This document shows, piece after piece, positions 46,267 to 59,580 of a DNA stretch of 64,000 nt (its first letter is position 1; each line of letters starts with the position of its first letter). A model generated the notes under the pieces. It was given only the letters and a program-made list of their open reading frames with translations, ran no database searches and was not told where the DNA came from. A program made the position numbers and the translations under genes. The stretch spans positions 25,877,075 to 25,941,074 of the forward strand of contig OX246746.1 in the NCBI GenBank assembly GCA_945910005.1, given 5' to 3'. The DNA comes from Isoperla grammatica (lineage: Eukaryota; Arthropoda; Insecta; Plecoptera; Perlodidae).

Positions 46267-49200
46267 CTGAACCCACAGCACACAAACATGACCTCCACCG
46301 TTGGCAACGCCTGCCTGCCACTCTCACCCGATAGACAACATAGACAACATTAATATACTGTACACACTGGCATCTTATCTTTCACGCGAGGATATATATA
46401 TATATATACGAGGCTCGTGTACCCTCGACAGACTTTTTGGCAATCGATAATAATTCTCATTATAATATTTAATATTTATACACATCAATCATCTTCTTAG
46501 ACAACTGTTGAATCCCTGAATAGTAGAGAACACTAGCCTTTGAGGAAAATCTGTTACATTTTCAAAAAAAAAAATGAGCTTAAAAATATGTTTTAAACAA
46601 ACTGTGCTTCAAAAAATCTTGTGAGGAAGAGCTTCTCTTCCAACAAGTAAACTAGATGATTCTTCGATAAACTTGCATTCATAAAAGTGAACAAATATAG
46701 AACGACGACGCTGGCATAATGCACGATCTTTCACTAGTGCAGCAAGTATTTATGCCTTGAATATATAGCATACAATAAAATTAAGTTAAAATATTCAGTC
46801 TCACAGTTCACAGATGCAAGTCACAAGAGGTGTAACTACTGGCAACTAGCAAGCACACTCCCAAAGATGTCATTTGTAAATGTGACAAAAATGTATCGAA
46901 AATACACCCACCTATGTCCACACTTTTATTTCTTACTTTCAACATATTTATTTATTATATTAGAAAAATATAAAAGGACAATAGTAGCAGGCTAGGACAG
47001 CAACAACTTATTGTAACCTGACCTATTTTTTATGGCCCGCGATAATGTCTTCGTGCAAGATAGTCTTAAGCTCCCTATTCGAACCACTTGTCTAGAGGTG
47101 TTACTAGAATACTAGAACAGTAGTAGTACATTGTCTATAGTTTTCATCGAATATAACCAACAGTACGGTGACATTTGGTTTCCTTGTAATTATGCAGAAG
47201 ACCTCACTTCCAACTCAAGAGTGGAGGAGTGGATGAAAATGTCTGTTGGGTAGTTGGTTCGGCTAGGGACATGGACATATAATCCATCGCCTTGCCGAAG
47301 TTGTATCAAATGCACTGTACTGTGCATTATAGTAATGTCTTGAATCAATTTCATTGGAAATTTAGTATCCTTCATAAGTTTGAGGTAATTTAAATGTCCA
47401 ATTTTTGTGTCCACATATTCCATTATGGGAAGTGCGGGCAGAAAAACCACTTGCTTCAAAATGGACCACTTGTTTTTGTCCCACCTTGACAGGTCACGGA
47501 ATTGTTGTAAATCCCTCCAATATGAACACTATTGTAAGTAATTTGCACTTTAACACTTTAGGTTCATACAATGGCTGCTTAAATAGCTGCCAGGAGTCAA
47601 AAGTTAAAATATTTGTTTACTTTCCCGAAGAGAATTGCATCGAATTCACAAAACTCAAAACTGCAATAGTTCCATGGCCTTTCATTCGCATTGCTTATGC
47701 CAAATGCAACCTCGGATCAACGACGGCATTATCCTTCATCATGCTTACGGCCCAGTTAGCTCACAAGATGTAATAACACAGCTTTCATGGCGAGCAGTGA
47801 GAAACTACTGCAGAATATCCCATCTTGTCATCTAATCATAAGGCTAATATTTATTTTTTCACTTTCCACTGTGAATGTAATTAACGTTCACGTTCAAAGC
47901 TGATCTAATGGAAGAAATGACTCACCAAACTTGCAATTAAAATAATGCCGTCTTTAATGTCATGTTGTTAGTGGTTAGATGAACACATTTTGTCACCATA
48001 TAATGTGGACTACTATGGTATTTTTTTGCAAGCAAGTATGTACTGTATTAATCACTGTGGTTGTTTCCAGATAGGAAATTAACTTCTAGGCTGTGTTCGA
48101 GCATGAAGTTTGTGTCAATGTAAGGCCATCAATCTGGCATTTATACATGCTGCTTTTCTGGGAAAGCTACTGACAATGTACACAAATCTGATTAGTACCT
48201 AGGTAGGTTTCATTATTACACGCTAGAGTTTTTAAACCTGTTTTTCCAAAATTATGTTAAATCGTGAGTTATTACAATTAATTATTACAATGAAATGTTA
48301 AATATAATTATGATTTATTTGGTTGGTATTTTAATAGGAACAAATTTAAATGTAGTATTTTTTTTTATATTTCCCCTGCAAATTTTAATATCCATTGTTT
48401 TCTCAACTCATTATTTCCTTCTCTGCTAACAATTACACTTCCCTTGACTTGAGTGGGAGGGATGGGGGGGGGATAATCTAATTACTTAACTCGCTACTTA
48501 ATAATGCTTTGGATGAACACAAGTATAACATAATTTAATTACACTCTTAATATTCCAGTACTGATTGAACAGAAATATTTGGTTAGAAGACCAAGCATGA
48601 TGCACAGGGTTAAAGAACAACAATGTCGTAACGAACCAGAAGCAATGAGTTTTAACTTGGGCACATAGTCTGAGGATGGCCAGAACCATAAACGCAATGA
48701 AGAATTGCTAACACAATAAAAATTAGAATACATAATACCAAACATATTTCAAACCCAATGACCAAACTGATCGTGGAAGTTTCCGTCACATATGTCTGTA
48801 ACACGACATACGCATGCATGCACGCACGCACACACCCACACATGCACACTGTAAGTATGTACACAGAAAGAATGTTCTAGGCATGGTTGAATGTAATCGA
48901 AGCATCTGGATCCGTCAAGAAAACATCTATCTTCATGCTGTTAGTGCCAACAACGAACACAGACAACTCGGATGAGAAGACCTCAATGTCATACCACTTT
49001 ATGGAGCACCTACTCTTGTTAATAAAGCCACCTAATAAAACTACCTGGAAAAAAACTGCAGTTAGTTAGAATAGAATCTAAATATAAGAATATTAAGTTA
49101 CAAGATGACATATTGTGATGATAAGCTCAACAAACTGAGAAGGGTACCTACAGGGATAAAAACTGCCAATGAATATCCAAACTAAGTACTAAGATGAACT

Positions 49201-52200
49201 AATCCTGCCTTGGCATGGTTTAGTTCGGTTACACAGAGGAATAGGATCAATATCCTCATCTCATTCAAGGCTAAGATGATACTTGTATACATTTTGTGGT
49301 TGCTGGCTCATTTAGCTTTTTATTTTGCGCAAGAGCAAAGGTAGCCAAAGTATGGTAGAACCGTGTCTACCTACTTTTCGGCATGTTAATGATGTTTGTG
49401 GGAACAAGCCCGGTACAAGCACAGTTGACTTTTATAAACCACACCAGTGGCGTCGAGTCAGCAGTAGTTGCATTCTGGTAGAAAGTATCCCCAAGGGCAA
49501 CAGACCTGGAACTGGCATTTCACTAGCACAAGTTATAAACGAACTTGTAATGGACTAATGTCTGCTCATGTACAAGATGGGTGTAAGCCATTCTGAATTT
49601 ACTTTCCAGTGCCTTTCATATAAGTGAACGAGAATACCTACATGAAATAAGCAATTCCAACCATTTTCCATAAAGGTTACTTGACCTTTGCTTTCTTTCG
49701 CGCAACATAACTACCCTACGTTTAGTTCTAGTTCAGTTACAGTAGGCTACATTTTTAATACGAATCTATGTGAAAATGTTCAATCAAACGGCTAATTCCA
49801 ACCAAAGTTATCAGCTTTTGTAACATGGCTATATCCGAAAGCCAAGTATCCCAACTGATGGGTTTGGTTAGGTATTTCGTTTGAGAACTTCATATCCTGC
49901 AATCACCCTAGTTTCCCTAGGATAAGCTGTCAATGGTCCTTCTTCTTTGCCATTAGGTACCAACAGTAAAGACATGACAGTAATCATGGCATGTAAACAG
50001 GAAAAGAGGAGCACGAACATAGTAGGATACATCTACAAAATACACTACAGAAGAGATGGAAGAACTTTGGTGTTTATAGATCAAAGCTGGATTCTGAAAC
50101 TTTCTGATGCATGGTCTGTAATTGACACACAACTACAGCTTACAAATTACTCCACTGCCAAGGCTTATGAGCGAACTTCTTGAAATAAATTGTTTCTTGT
50201 CCGATATACGCCATTCTCCTGGTACATTAATAAACAATGTCATTCAACCACTGCTACCACAACCTAACAAAGCACGTAAGTTATCAAAAATTACCCTCTT
50301 TTCATGTCCTTGTCAATGATTTACATGTCCCTTTCCACAACAGCCCATTTATGTGTGAATTTCTCTACTTAATACAGTAGATTTGTTTGTAGTCTTCTTG
50401 TGATTAGACTTTCACATACAGTTTGATTATTACTTGGACATCACTAAAAACTCAAGTAATTTGCATTTTACTTAAAAATAAAAACGTATCAAAATACCCA
50501 CAAACGTCAAGGATTCTAGTTTATCAGTCCGACACAATTTCTGCACTACTGGATCGATCATACATATTCAATTAGTTAAGTATTCAGAAAGACACGTATT
50601 AAGTAGTTCGCTGCTTGCTCCAACCTGATATTATATGGGATAAGGGGACAAGAGGCACAGTATTTAATTTATATAGATTTAAAAGTAGCAATCATATTAT
50701 GTACTTTATTTAATTCTCACTATTTATGTTGCAGTGCAACTTAAAACGTGTTTAGTTCAATGCAATGATCATTCAGATACCTATGCATGATGGCTTAGTT
50801 TATAGATTTCACTAGCAAGCTTGGTTGGAGGTGATGCTATGTCTGATGTAGTTGCAAGGTTCTTATGTACACTTTTGTACTCGCCACCTTTAAAACACTT
50901 TGGATGGGAAAATTAACAATCGTAAGAATTTGCATACGGATAATTTTTTTGAATGCCTAAATTAATCAAAGTACTGCGTACATTTGAATACTAACTAATA
51001 GTCGAATGCTAACAAATCTGGAACTGTATTGCTGCCTTTCACAAATGTATTTGCAACCTTCCCGTCCAAAAAAATGTTCAGTATTTTAAAAGAAATGTTT
51101 CAATTCCATTCTGTTGCCCACTAGAACAGTCTCGTGTAATTACTAATTACGGATTCTAAACTACTCAGTTTTGTAAAGACACATGGTTAATTTTACAATT
51201 TTATTCTACTACTTCTACAACTACTACTACTACAAGTGCACTAAAGAAATTTACTAGATCCAAAAATACACGTGGATATTAGGGCTGTGCGAGGTTGGAT
51301 TATTTCAGCAGAGAACTCGTTCGAACGTGGCTAGACATGTAAAAGATGGCGAGAGGCTTGGTGTCTCACAGTTTCTACCACTAGTATGGTCGGTTGTCAG
51401 TTGTCCATCTATTTTAAGCTTAGTGCACGGAACTTACACATTCTTGACACACTTTGTAAATTGAAAAATAAAATAACAAGCACTACCAATTGCGTGAATA
51501 TTATAGAAGTACATAGGTAGAGACTTGGAAGATAATAAATAATAATACAGATCTAAAGATGAATACATTATCAGTGTCATAATTTCAGGCAGGCAGTAAG
51601 ATGTAGACCTAATAGGTTAAGTTGCTAGTAGCTGGTAGTATACTTGAGGAAATAATCGCATTCTGAAAAAAGCATTGCCATATAATGTGATGTAACAGAA
51701 CTTAATACATTCTACTTATTTGTTTAGAGTTGCTCCATGCCATGTGGAACATTTTTAATTATTGGTTTAAACAATCTAAAATTAATTGATTTACTATAAC
51801 CTAGTTCAGATACAAAGCAAGTTTCTACTATTTATCTGGGCTGGGTCATAGTTACAAGTGGCGTAGGCTACATACGTGTAGAGGGGCACGTTTCTATATG
51901 CAAGTGTACTGTGCTGGTATGCAGTGGTAATTCAACAATATATAATCATCTCATTCATTAAACATCGGTGGGATTAGTACTATATGCACCGCATAATGGT
52001 TATTGTTTGCAATTGTGTCCAGTGCCTGCCATCCGAGAGCAGTTTTACGTATCTTCCAGTGCACAGTCACAGCAAGATAGTCGTGATTTAGTGTTTACGT
52101 ACTTTTTGGTTTCGGGCAAAACATTCACCTTTACTTTAATTTATATTACAGGCTCAGTAGTACTATACAAGATTACTGTATTATGTATCAATTTCTATCT

Positions 52201-54258
52201 ATGTTGTTAAAAGTATATACATATTATAAAGGAAGGCATCATTTTAACTGTACAAGATTGTAGCGTAGGACTGGGGTATTTTTCAATCCCACCATTAATC
52301 CCACAATCAATCCCATTTTTGCTAGTTATATTATAATTGTTCATTTAAACAATATACATTTCATTTCAGTCAATCGCTCGGTACGGGAAATTGATCCCAG
52401 TAGATTTTTGTAGAGTACGTCAGATAACACATTACATTTGAATACAAGTAACAAAACATTTGCTATAAATGCATTGATTAAATACTACACTTAAAAAAGT
52501 TGATTAATGATTAATACCGGTATACATATTTTGACAGCCACTTGCAATGTGTTTTCAATAACTTACTAGTTTAGACTTGCATACATTACTGTTGTGTTAG
52601 GCGCACACAACAGTGAGGTACACCCGGAGTAAACAAATTCAGTATAATTTTAGGAGCAAGCCGAAGTGTTTAGGGGCACACTGGAGCCTAGACCTACTAC
52701 GAATTTTCACATCTTTTCAAATCATTAAATGAAAATCATCGGTCAATGCATTCAACTATGTAAGCTTATTCAGAATAATTGCAGTTCCTATTTACCCGTA
52801 TTCATTATTGTCAACCTAGATTAGGCTTGAAAGTTCGTTGCTAGTGACCATGCTATTTTTTTTGTGACCATTGATCAGTGAATTTCATAAGTACCAAGTT
52901 TTAAAAGTTTTAAAACATCATCCATTTCAGAATAGTGGGTAAACATTAGAAACACAGTTACCCATTCAGGTCTTGCTATTATAGAGTTGCAAGATTGCTT
53001 ATAGTAATTCCTACGCAAGCTACAACATGACGACTGCACAAGTAAAAGCTGCCTAGTTTATCCCATGGGGTTGGTGAGACAGGAAATAAAGGCAATTAAG
53101 TTTGAGCAAGCTCAAGGTAAATTTTCAAACTTTGAATTGTGACTGAATTCTTTTCTTATGATTATACAAAATTAAATCTTGTTGGCAAGAAATCGATTTT
53201 TCTAGGGAACAATATGCATTACAGTCAAGAAATTGCAGCCCGAGAAGAAATTAGCCCAAATACAGCGTGATATTTCTTCCCCCGTAAACTGCATTTGAAA
53301 ACCCAGTCACGTTGTATTCACCATTTAGAATTTGGAGTAGCGCCAGCGTATAGACTGCCCGCAATGTACCTCGCTCGTATTAACTGCCCACTCAATCCCA
53401 CGCCCATCCTCCAATCCGGCCCTATTTCGGATACCGAACTGTGAGCTTTTAGCAAATGAGGACATTCTAACCAACAAATCTAGTTGGATCAATTTTGATG
53501 TACTGCTAGTTTCAATTTCAATTATGTTGATAAAGAATATCATATCCGTAGTGAAAAAAATTCTCTGCTCGCACAGCCCAATTTGAACAAACGTAGACCA
53601 AGCTATTGTATTTTGCAAATTGTTGCTCGACGAACATGGAATTAATGCTACATCATTAGCAATTGCATAGATGGAATTAATTGTGCGATTGGACAACCCA
53701 GTTCCACTTATACAGTTTGATATGTTGCTGTGAATGTTTAGTTGACAGTCACAAACCCCCAAATATATCAGAGCTGCAATGCTATAAACAGTACAAGTTA
53801 AATTAGAATACAGTCACACCACCCCTACAACACCAGCGGTCTGTTGTAATGCGCATTGTCTCAATGTCAACACTTCTTGAAGCGCAGTTTACACTCCACA
53901 TAATATAAAGGAATGAAGAGTGAAACGGGAATTCAGGAATCATTTTGCCGATCAGGGTAATCAAATTTCTCAAGCCCCCAAAAGTATTAGACACATTATC
54001 TATGTGTTCTAGTTATGATTGCCAGGTTTCTGCAAGAAACAAATCAAAGCATATCCCAGATAGTAGATGCTTTAACCAGCAACTAAACATTCACATTCTC
54101 AAGAAGTATGTGGCATTAGTTTCTGTACAAGAGAAAGCCACCCTGCCCAGTTCCCATGTCGAAGTAAAGCGACACCAGAAGCAAGAATGATAGAGAGTAA
54201 GTCGAGAATATGAATGTATTTATAGATGATATGATAAGGAGGCGACGATGTCACTTAC
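46267..54258. other. PMCA intron, AT-rich
   Basis: It holds a (TA)n tract (46391-46408). Isolated hAT-like ends lie at about 51280 (TAGGGCTGTGCGAG) and 53581 (complement TTGGGCTGTGCGAGCAG), related to the element at 56039. No convincing exon. The open frames at 47190-47773, 49325-49558, 49947-50183 and 53325-53762 lack recognisable features. Confidence 0.45.
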
Positions 54259-54403
54259 CTGAGTCTGAAGTCTTGTAAGGCCACGAATCCACAGGATTTG
54301 GCCACTACGAGGCTTTTTACCATCTTGGGAATCTGGGTCGAAATTCTTATCGTCACCCAAGTTGATAGCTTCTGAATAATCATCAGGATGACCGCGACCC
54401 CAT
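54259..54403 (-). CDS. PMCA exon, start of calmodulin-binding domain
   Basis: The acceptor TGACATTTCTGCAG completes a split Ser codon. It reads SWGRGHPDDYSEAINLGD, an acidic linker, then KKPRSGQILWIRGLTRLQTQ, the hallmark first half of the PMCA autoinhibitory/calmodulin-binding domain. It ends CAG|GTAAGT in phase 0, the classic PMCA splice site C position. Four alternative downstream exons (46266, 44914, 43926, 30861) all start in phase 0. The acceptor is the end unit of the minisatellite that fills the upstream intron. Confidence 0.95.
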
Positions 54404-54797
54404 CTGCAGAAATGTCAATGAATACCAATGTCAGAGGTAGAAATGTCAGTGGATACCAATGTCAGAGGTAGAAATGTCAGTGGATACCAATGTCAGTAGC
54501 AGAAATGTCAGTGGATACCAATGTCAGCAGCAGAAATGTCAGTGGATACCAATGTCAGCAGCAGAAATGTCAGTGGATACCAATGTCAGTGGCAGAAATG
54601 TCAATGAATACCAATGTCAGAGGTAGAAATGTCAGTGGATACCAATGTCAGAGGTAGAAATGTCAGTGGATACCAATGTCAGCAGCAGAAATGTCAGTGG
54701 ATACCAACGTCAGTGGCAGAAATGTCAGTGGATACCAATGTCAGCAGCAGAAATGTCAGTGGATACCAATGTCAGCAGCAGAAATGTCAGTGGATAC

Positions 54798-55802
54798 TAG
54801 TGATAACATCGATTAACCGAAAACCGGTTTCGAACCGGTTTTGATGAAAACCGGTTTTGATTTTTAGATTCGGTTCTACTTTTTTGCGTTTTTTGCGCGT
54901 TGTGTGCTTCACCCTCGCTAAGAGCCACGCCTCTGACGGGCGGTCGGGCGGGTTGTGGATTGCCTAACGACGTGTGTCCCGTAGCAACAAGGAACCACCT
55001 GTCGACTACTCAGATTTCGTCTTCTTTCCTGGGATTTCCTTGTTTGTGTGGACTAATTAGCAGCTGTATTATACAGTAAAACCGCCTTTGTACGTTTCGC
55101 TTTTCTACATTTCTTACGTTAATGCGTGCCAAAAATCAGTCCGTCAGGGAAATTTGATCCAATAAACGTTTTCTGTGTTCTCATAATCAGTTTTTCCGGC
55201 CAGCCAGTGAGCCGATTTCCAAGTTGTTATTGTTTAAGCGCGACCACGTTAGTCATTCATCCAGTTCTGCGAAGCGCCCCCCCCCCCCCCCCTTCCATTG
55301 CTCAACACAATGCAACCCAGTCGCCAGTGAGTGACTTGACCTTGACCAGCTGCATCTCGTTCCGCGTGGGTGGGAGGGAGGGGGGGGGGGGTCATGAAAA
55401 GGTCGTTTTATCTACGATCTCGGCTGCCGGCACTGAGGTTCTTTACCTGCTTACCATAAATAACAAACCCCCCTCCAGTGGTCCTCTTAACAAAAGGCTT
55501 TTGTCAAACTACAGTGTTATAATTAAACATTGTAATCAAACATTATAATTAAACATTGCCATCGCACTTCGGCTACTCTTACGTATTTTCCTAAGTATTG
55601 AAAGCAATATTTTTACCCACTAGATTTTTTTTATGACCCACCTCGAAAAAAGCAGGCAGAACGGACTGGCTTTTTGCTCACCTCCCTTGCTGATGTTTAT
55701 TTTTGGAAAGAGGTTTTTTTTTTTTTTTTTTGAAAACCGGTTTTAAACCGGTTTTGAATTCGGTTAACCGGTTAGTAATTTTACTAACCGATGTCATCAC
55801 TA
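54798..55802. mobile_element. Non-autonomous hAT element, 1005 bp, in the minisatellite
   Basis: The ends are TAGTGATAACATCG and, complemented, TAGTGATGACATCG. A perfect 8-bp target duplication, GTGGATAC, is part of the minisatellite unit (54790-54797, 55803-55810). Subterminal AACCGGTTT repeats are present near both ends. No transposase frame. Confidence 0.9.
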
Positions 55803-56038
55803 GTGGATACCAATGTCAGCAGCAGAAATGTCAGTGGATACCAATGTCAGCAGCAGAAATGTCAGTGGATACCAATGTCAGTGGCAGAAATGTCAGTGGA
55901 TACCAATGTCAGAGGTAGAAATGTCAGTGGATACCAATGTCAGAGGTAGAAATGTCAGTGGATACCAATGTCAGAGGTAGAAATGTCAGTGAATATGTAG
56001 TATACCAATTTGTCAGTGGTAGAAATGTTGATGGATAC

Positions 56039-57424
56039 TAGAGCTGTGCGAGTCTCGAAATTTCGAGACAAGATCGAGATAAAAATTCTGCTCGTGTATC
56101 GCTCGACTTGCTCAAACACCTGCTCGAAAATTCGAGTCTCGAACAGGCTCGAGAGAAAAAGCGTAATATATTAAAACGAAATATACTGTGAAGATTCTAC
56201 GACGTACACAATATTTCATCATTATTTTTTAGGGCTGCCCAACGATAAAAAAAATCATATCGATATCGCGGGAAGAAATATCGATATCGCGCCGCGATAT
56301 CGAAGTTTTCAAGTGACGTATCGATATCGGCGATATCGCCACATCGAAACTTTTCTCGTCTGTTTTTAGGATTTACAGGCCAGCTAGAGGTCATTCTTTA
56401 AACAATATTACGTAAAGAAATATTTTAGCTTTGAAATGTCTTACTATGTGTGTCAATTTGTTTGTTGTACTATTCAAATTCTAAAATATCCACACAAAAC
56501 AGCGATGGTGTGGTTGGCGTGACGTGATACGTAATCGGTTTTTTGTATCAATTAGCTTATTAGGCACAAGTTCGATATCGTGGTAAGTACGATATATTAA
56601 TTCTATATCGATATCGAATTATTTATCTATTATCGATATTGTATCGAATTATCGATATCGTTGGGCAGCCCTATTATTTTTATATTTTAACCAAATTTCT
56701 TGATGAATACTAACAGGCCTACCGCCTACCACAGAATTATGAAGAGCTTAGGCTTAGACCGTCTTACGTAAGGTAGAGCTGGGCCTACCCTAGCCTAGGC
56801 TTTGTATAATCTAGATACAATATTTAGGCAGCCTATTTTCGTGATTGTACTACCAAAACCTGGATTCTAGTAATATGCCATGGACTTCAAAAATAGTCTA
56901 AACTATTTGCAAAATTGATTGCTGGTAAAAATTCCGCATCCATTGACAACGTCCATCTTGGATATCACCCCACTCCCAACCCCCTAACTTCCTCTCCCTC
57001 CCTTAGAACTTCTACAATTAATATGTGGTTGCGCTAGCATCGGGGCTAGACTGGGACTACTTGATCGACTACCCGGTATGGAAAGTTACTACTTTATCGA
57101 CTTTAGGCGGAAATTTCAAACATCGCGAAATGCGTTTGGAAATTTGTAGTCTCCGATTCTAGCGCGAGCAAAGATATAGGCCTAGAATATTTTTTTCGAA
57201 AAAAAAACATCCCGTTATATTCGGGCCTTTACAGTACTAGAAAGGTATTAAGCAAAGTCTGTTTTTATCTTGAATCTCGCTCAACATTTAAGTAAATTTT
57301 TTGTTCGCTCGATCTCGAATGTCGCTCGAGATAAAAATATTTTAGATTAGAATTTTTTAAAGAATATTTTCTGAATCTTGCTCGATCTCGCTCGACTTGA
57401 AAAATCCCTGCTCGCACAGCCCTA
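56039..57424. mobile_element. hAT element, 1386 bp, hosting a second hAT element
   Basis: The ends are TAGAGCTGTGCGAG and, complemented, TAGGGCTGTGCGAG. The 8-bp target duplication ATGGATAC (56031-56038, 57425-57432) again comes from the minisatellite. Subterminal CTCGATCTCGCTCG-type repeats occur near both ends. It contains the MITE at 56230. No transposase. Confidence 0.9.
56230..56673. mobile_element. Nested hAT-type MITE, 444 bp
   Basis: The ends are TAGGGCTGCCCAACGAT and, complemented, TAGGGCTGCCCAACGAT (17 identical bases), followed by ATCGATATCG-rich subterminal repeats. The target duplication TTATTTTT is perfect (56222-56229, 56674-56681). Confidence 0.92.
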
Positions 57425-57521
57425 ATGGATACCAATGTCTACGAAATGAACCACATCTATCTAATGCCAGTAAGTGTGACAATATACTCGACAGACCTAG
57501 TGAGACTAGTGTTCAACTTAC

Positions 57522-57673
57522 GAGAAAATCTTGGGAATCCTCCTAGTGGGAATTGTGGTAACCAATTGGCCCCAGAGCAGTGTTCCAAAGCCGAAAAACA
57601 GGCACCACATCCACTGCTCTAAGGTAAGACTGGCTGTGGTAAATGCTGTGCTTCCAAACTGGATGATGACCAC
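57522..57673 (-). CDS. PMCA exon, last membrane helices
   Basis: It follows GTTCTCTCCAG and reads VVIIQFGSTAFTTASLTLEQ, then WMWCLFFGFGTLLWGQLVTT and IPTRRIPKIF. This covers the extracellular loop and last transmembrane helix, with the conserved LWGQ and IPTR. The donor TTCTC|GTAAGT leaves phase 2, matching the next exon. Confidence 0.95.
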
Positions 57674-57949
57674 CTGGAGAGAACAGTAAACATTATCAAT
57701 TGTACCAAGAATCCAGCCAACTCAGTATCACAATAACGTCATTTATATATATGGTTTAACAGTTCGGCTAGTGGGTGTACGGATTGAAACACTATAACTG
57801 TAACCACAAAAGCAGCTGGTATGGCAATGGGTATTGTCACCCCCATATGTTGAAGTGAAACAACAAATAAGAGGGCGGTAGCTATATTCAAATAAATTAG
57901 AATCTACAATGTACATTAGGATTCCAAGCGGGGTGGTAGAAGAACTTAC

Positions 57950-58149
57950 CTGTGCTATGCAGGTAAAGATCCAAATTGAATAGAAGATGGGATTTGTGAA
58001 AATGCCTTGAAATACATTCCGCTGACCATGAATTTTTCTGGCATTGATTTCGTTGAATAATGTCATCATTACGAATGTGTTAAAGATAATCGTAAAATGT
58101 TGACTGGGTTTCACTCCTTTTCCTTTAGGAATGTCAAGTAACTTGTCTC
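57950..58149 (-). CDS. PMCA exon, late transmembrane region
   Basis: It starts after TTTCAG with a split Gly codon (GDKLLDIPKGKGVKPSQHFT). It continues IIFNTFVMMTLFNEINARKI and HGQRNVFQGIFTNPIFYSIW. The FNTFVxMxxFNEINARKIHG stretch is diagnostic of plasma-membrane Ca2+-ATPases. It ends GCACAG|GTAAGT in phase 0. Confidence 0.96.
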
Positions 58150-58487
58150 CTGAAACAGGAAAATCACAATTTAGTTTCAAAATCGTATGACTTAATAAGA
58201 TTAGTTTGATTGTCGTGATAGATGCCTATCAGCATCAGGTTACTTGGTTATGTTTGGGAAAAGGGGAAAAGGTTGGGGAAAAGTAAGAACACATCATATG
58301 CAATGTTACAAAAGGCGAAAAGCAAACTCAGCTTGGTTCCAACGGCTGAATGATCATTGGATAGTAACTGTTACTGACACACCATTAACAGTATCGTTTG
58401 CGTCGAGTTGAGTGCCAATTACTCAACTTGACTTTTCAAGTACTGGCACATCCTTAACAATATGTCCAGAAGAGCTACATAACTTAC

Positions 58488-58686
58488 CAACAAACAGCAA
58501 TGTGAAGATAATGGTCAGCTGATAGACAGCCTGTCCAAGAATGTTCTTCATCATTGTTCTTGAAATAAGTGGCTTCGTTCGGCCATAAGGCTTTCTCAAC
58601 AGCAGGTCCGGCGTTGGCATTTCTGTGGCCAGCGCCAGTGAGGCCAGAGTGTCCATAATAAGATTCACCCACAACATTTGTACAGC
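58488..58686 (-). CDS. PMCA exon with TM6 Ca2+-binding residues
   Basis: It follows [29 protein letters not shown] carries the Asn and Asp (VNLIMDT) that bind Ca2+ in the sixth helix. Then come [20 protein letters not shown] and [20 protein letters not shown]. The donor is GTTG|GTAAGT in phase 1. Confidence 0.96.
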
Positions 58687-59548
58687 CTGGAAAAAGTTCA
58701 AGTACAGTGATTTAGTACAGTAGGCCTACTGACATCTCATCCATACTTCCTTAAATAATTTAGCTGCAAAAGCAACCGTTTAATATTAGTTTGGGAGTTT
58801 CTTTAGTGTTTACATCACATTTAAAATGATCATAGTTTTTAAAATTTGGGATTAGTTGTTCTAACATTGGTTTTGATACAAGAATAAAACAATGAATGAT
58901 ATTTCAACCGCTTTGAAGAATGAGAAGAGGAAAGAAATAGCACTATAGTATAGTGTACAAAGTGGAGACAAAAAAATAGGCTACCTTTCTATGTGATACA
59001 GTAGTGCCAATTAAATAATGGTGAGTCTTGAACAGGTGAATGTGCTTGTTTACTTGGGTACTTTTAGATACAGAAAGAAGAATGCATGCTGTCATACGTA
59101 TGCTTGATAAAATGAGAGGAGTTGCATAAAGACAATCATATTCATATTGCTGGCCTGCCATTTTTACGGATATTAGGTGTGGAAAACGGACAGCAGGATT
59201 TTTACAGTCATTTACAGATTTTTCCAAAATATTGTATTTCGCGGATTTGAATTTCGCGGGTAATATTAATGTTTGAAGGCGATCGATAAAGAAGTCCATG
59301 ACGTTATCGACTTTGCTACCGGAAGTATTCAATGACGCCGCGACCCACTATAGTGCGCGCAGGCCGGTAAATAGTCCCCGCGTAGTAATTTTCTCCGTGA
59401 AGTAGGCGGTAAACAGCTGTGATGCAAGACGCCACAGAACTCTCCCGCAGTAATGACAGCGCGTACTACCCAGCGACCAGCTAGCCACGCCCACAAGCAG
59501 GAATTCACTGTAGCTTCAAGGAAAGTAGTCGCAAAAATATCGTCGCGT

Positions 59549-59580
<32 letters not shown>

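Larger units (their letters stand above)
54404..57445 (-). repeat. 31-bp minisatellite filling a PMCA intron
   Basis: Units of 31 bases, with AATGTCAGTGGATACCAATG and variants GCAGCAG, GAGGTAG or GTGGCAG, run from the exon's acceptor at 54404 to about 54797. They resume at 55803-56038 and end at 57425-57445. The two interruptions are hAT elements. Without them the intron would be about 0.7 kb and mostly repeat. On the transcribed strand the commonest unit contains no AG dinucleotide. Confidence 0.92.

Noticed and set aside
47190..47773. Opposed open frames of 89 and 122 codons
   Set aside because: They overlap on opposite strands. Neither shows recognisable domains or good splice context.
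51280..53581. Inverted pair TAGGGCTGTGCGAG / complement TTGGGCTGTGCGAGCAG as one 2.3-kb hAT element
   Set aside because: The ends resemble the family at 56039, but the flanking 8-mers (GTGGATAT, TTTGAACA) do not match and no subterminal repeats link them. They are more likely two separate fragments.
53325..53762. 145-codon minus-strand open frame
   Set aside because: It overlaps a hAT-like end, lacks family features, and is not in phase with the PMCA exons.
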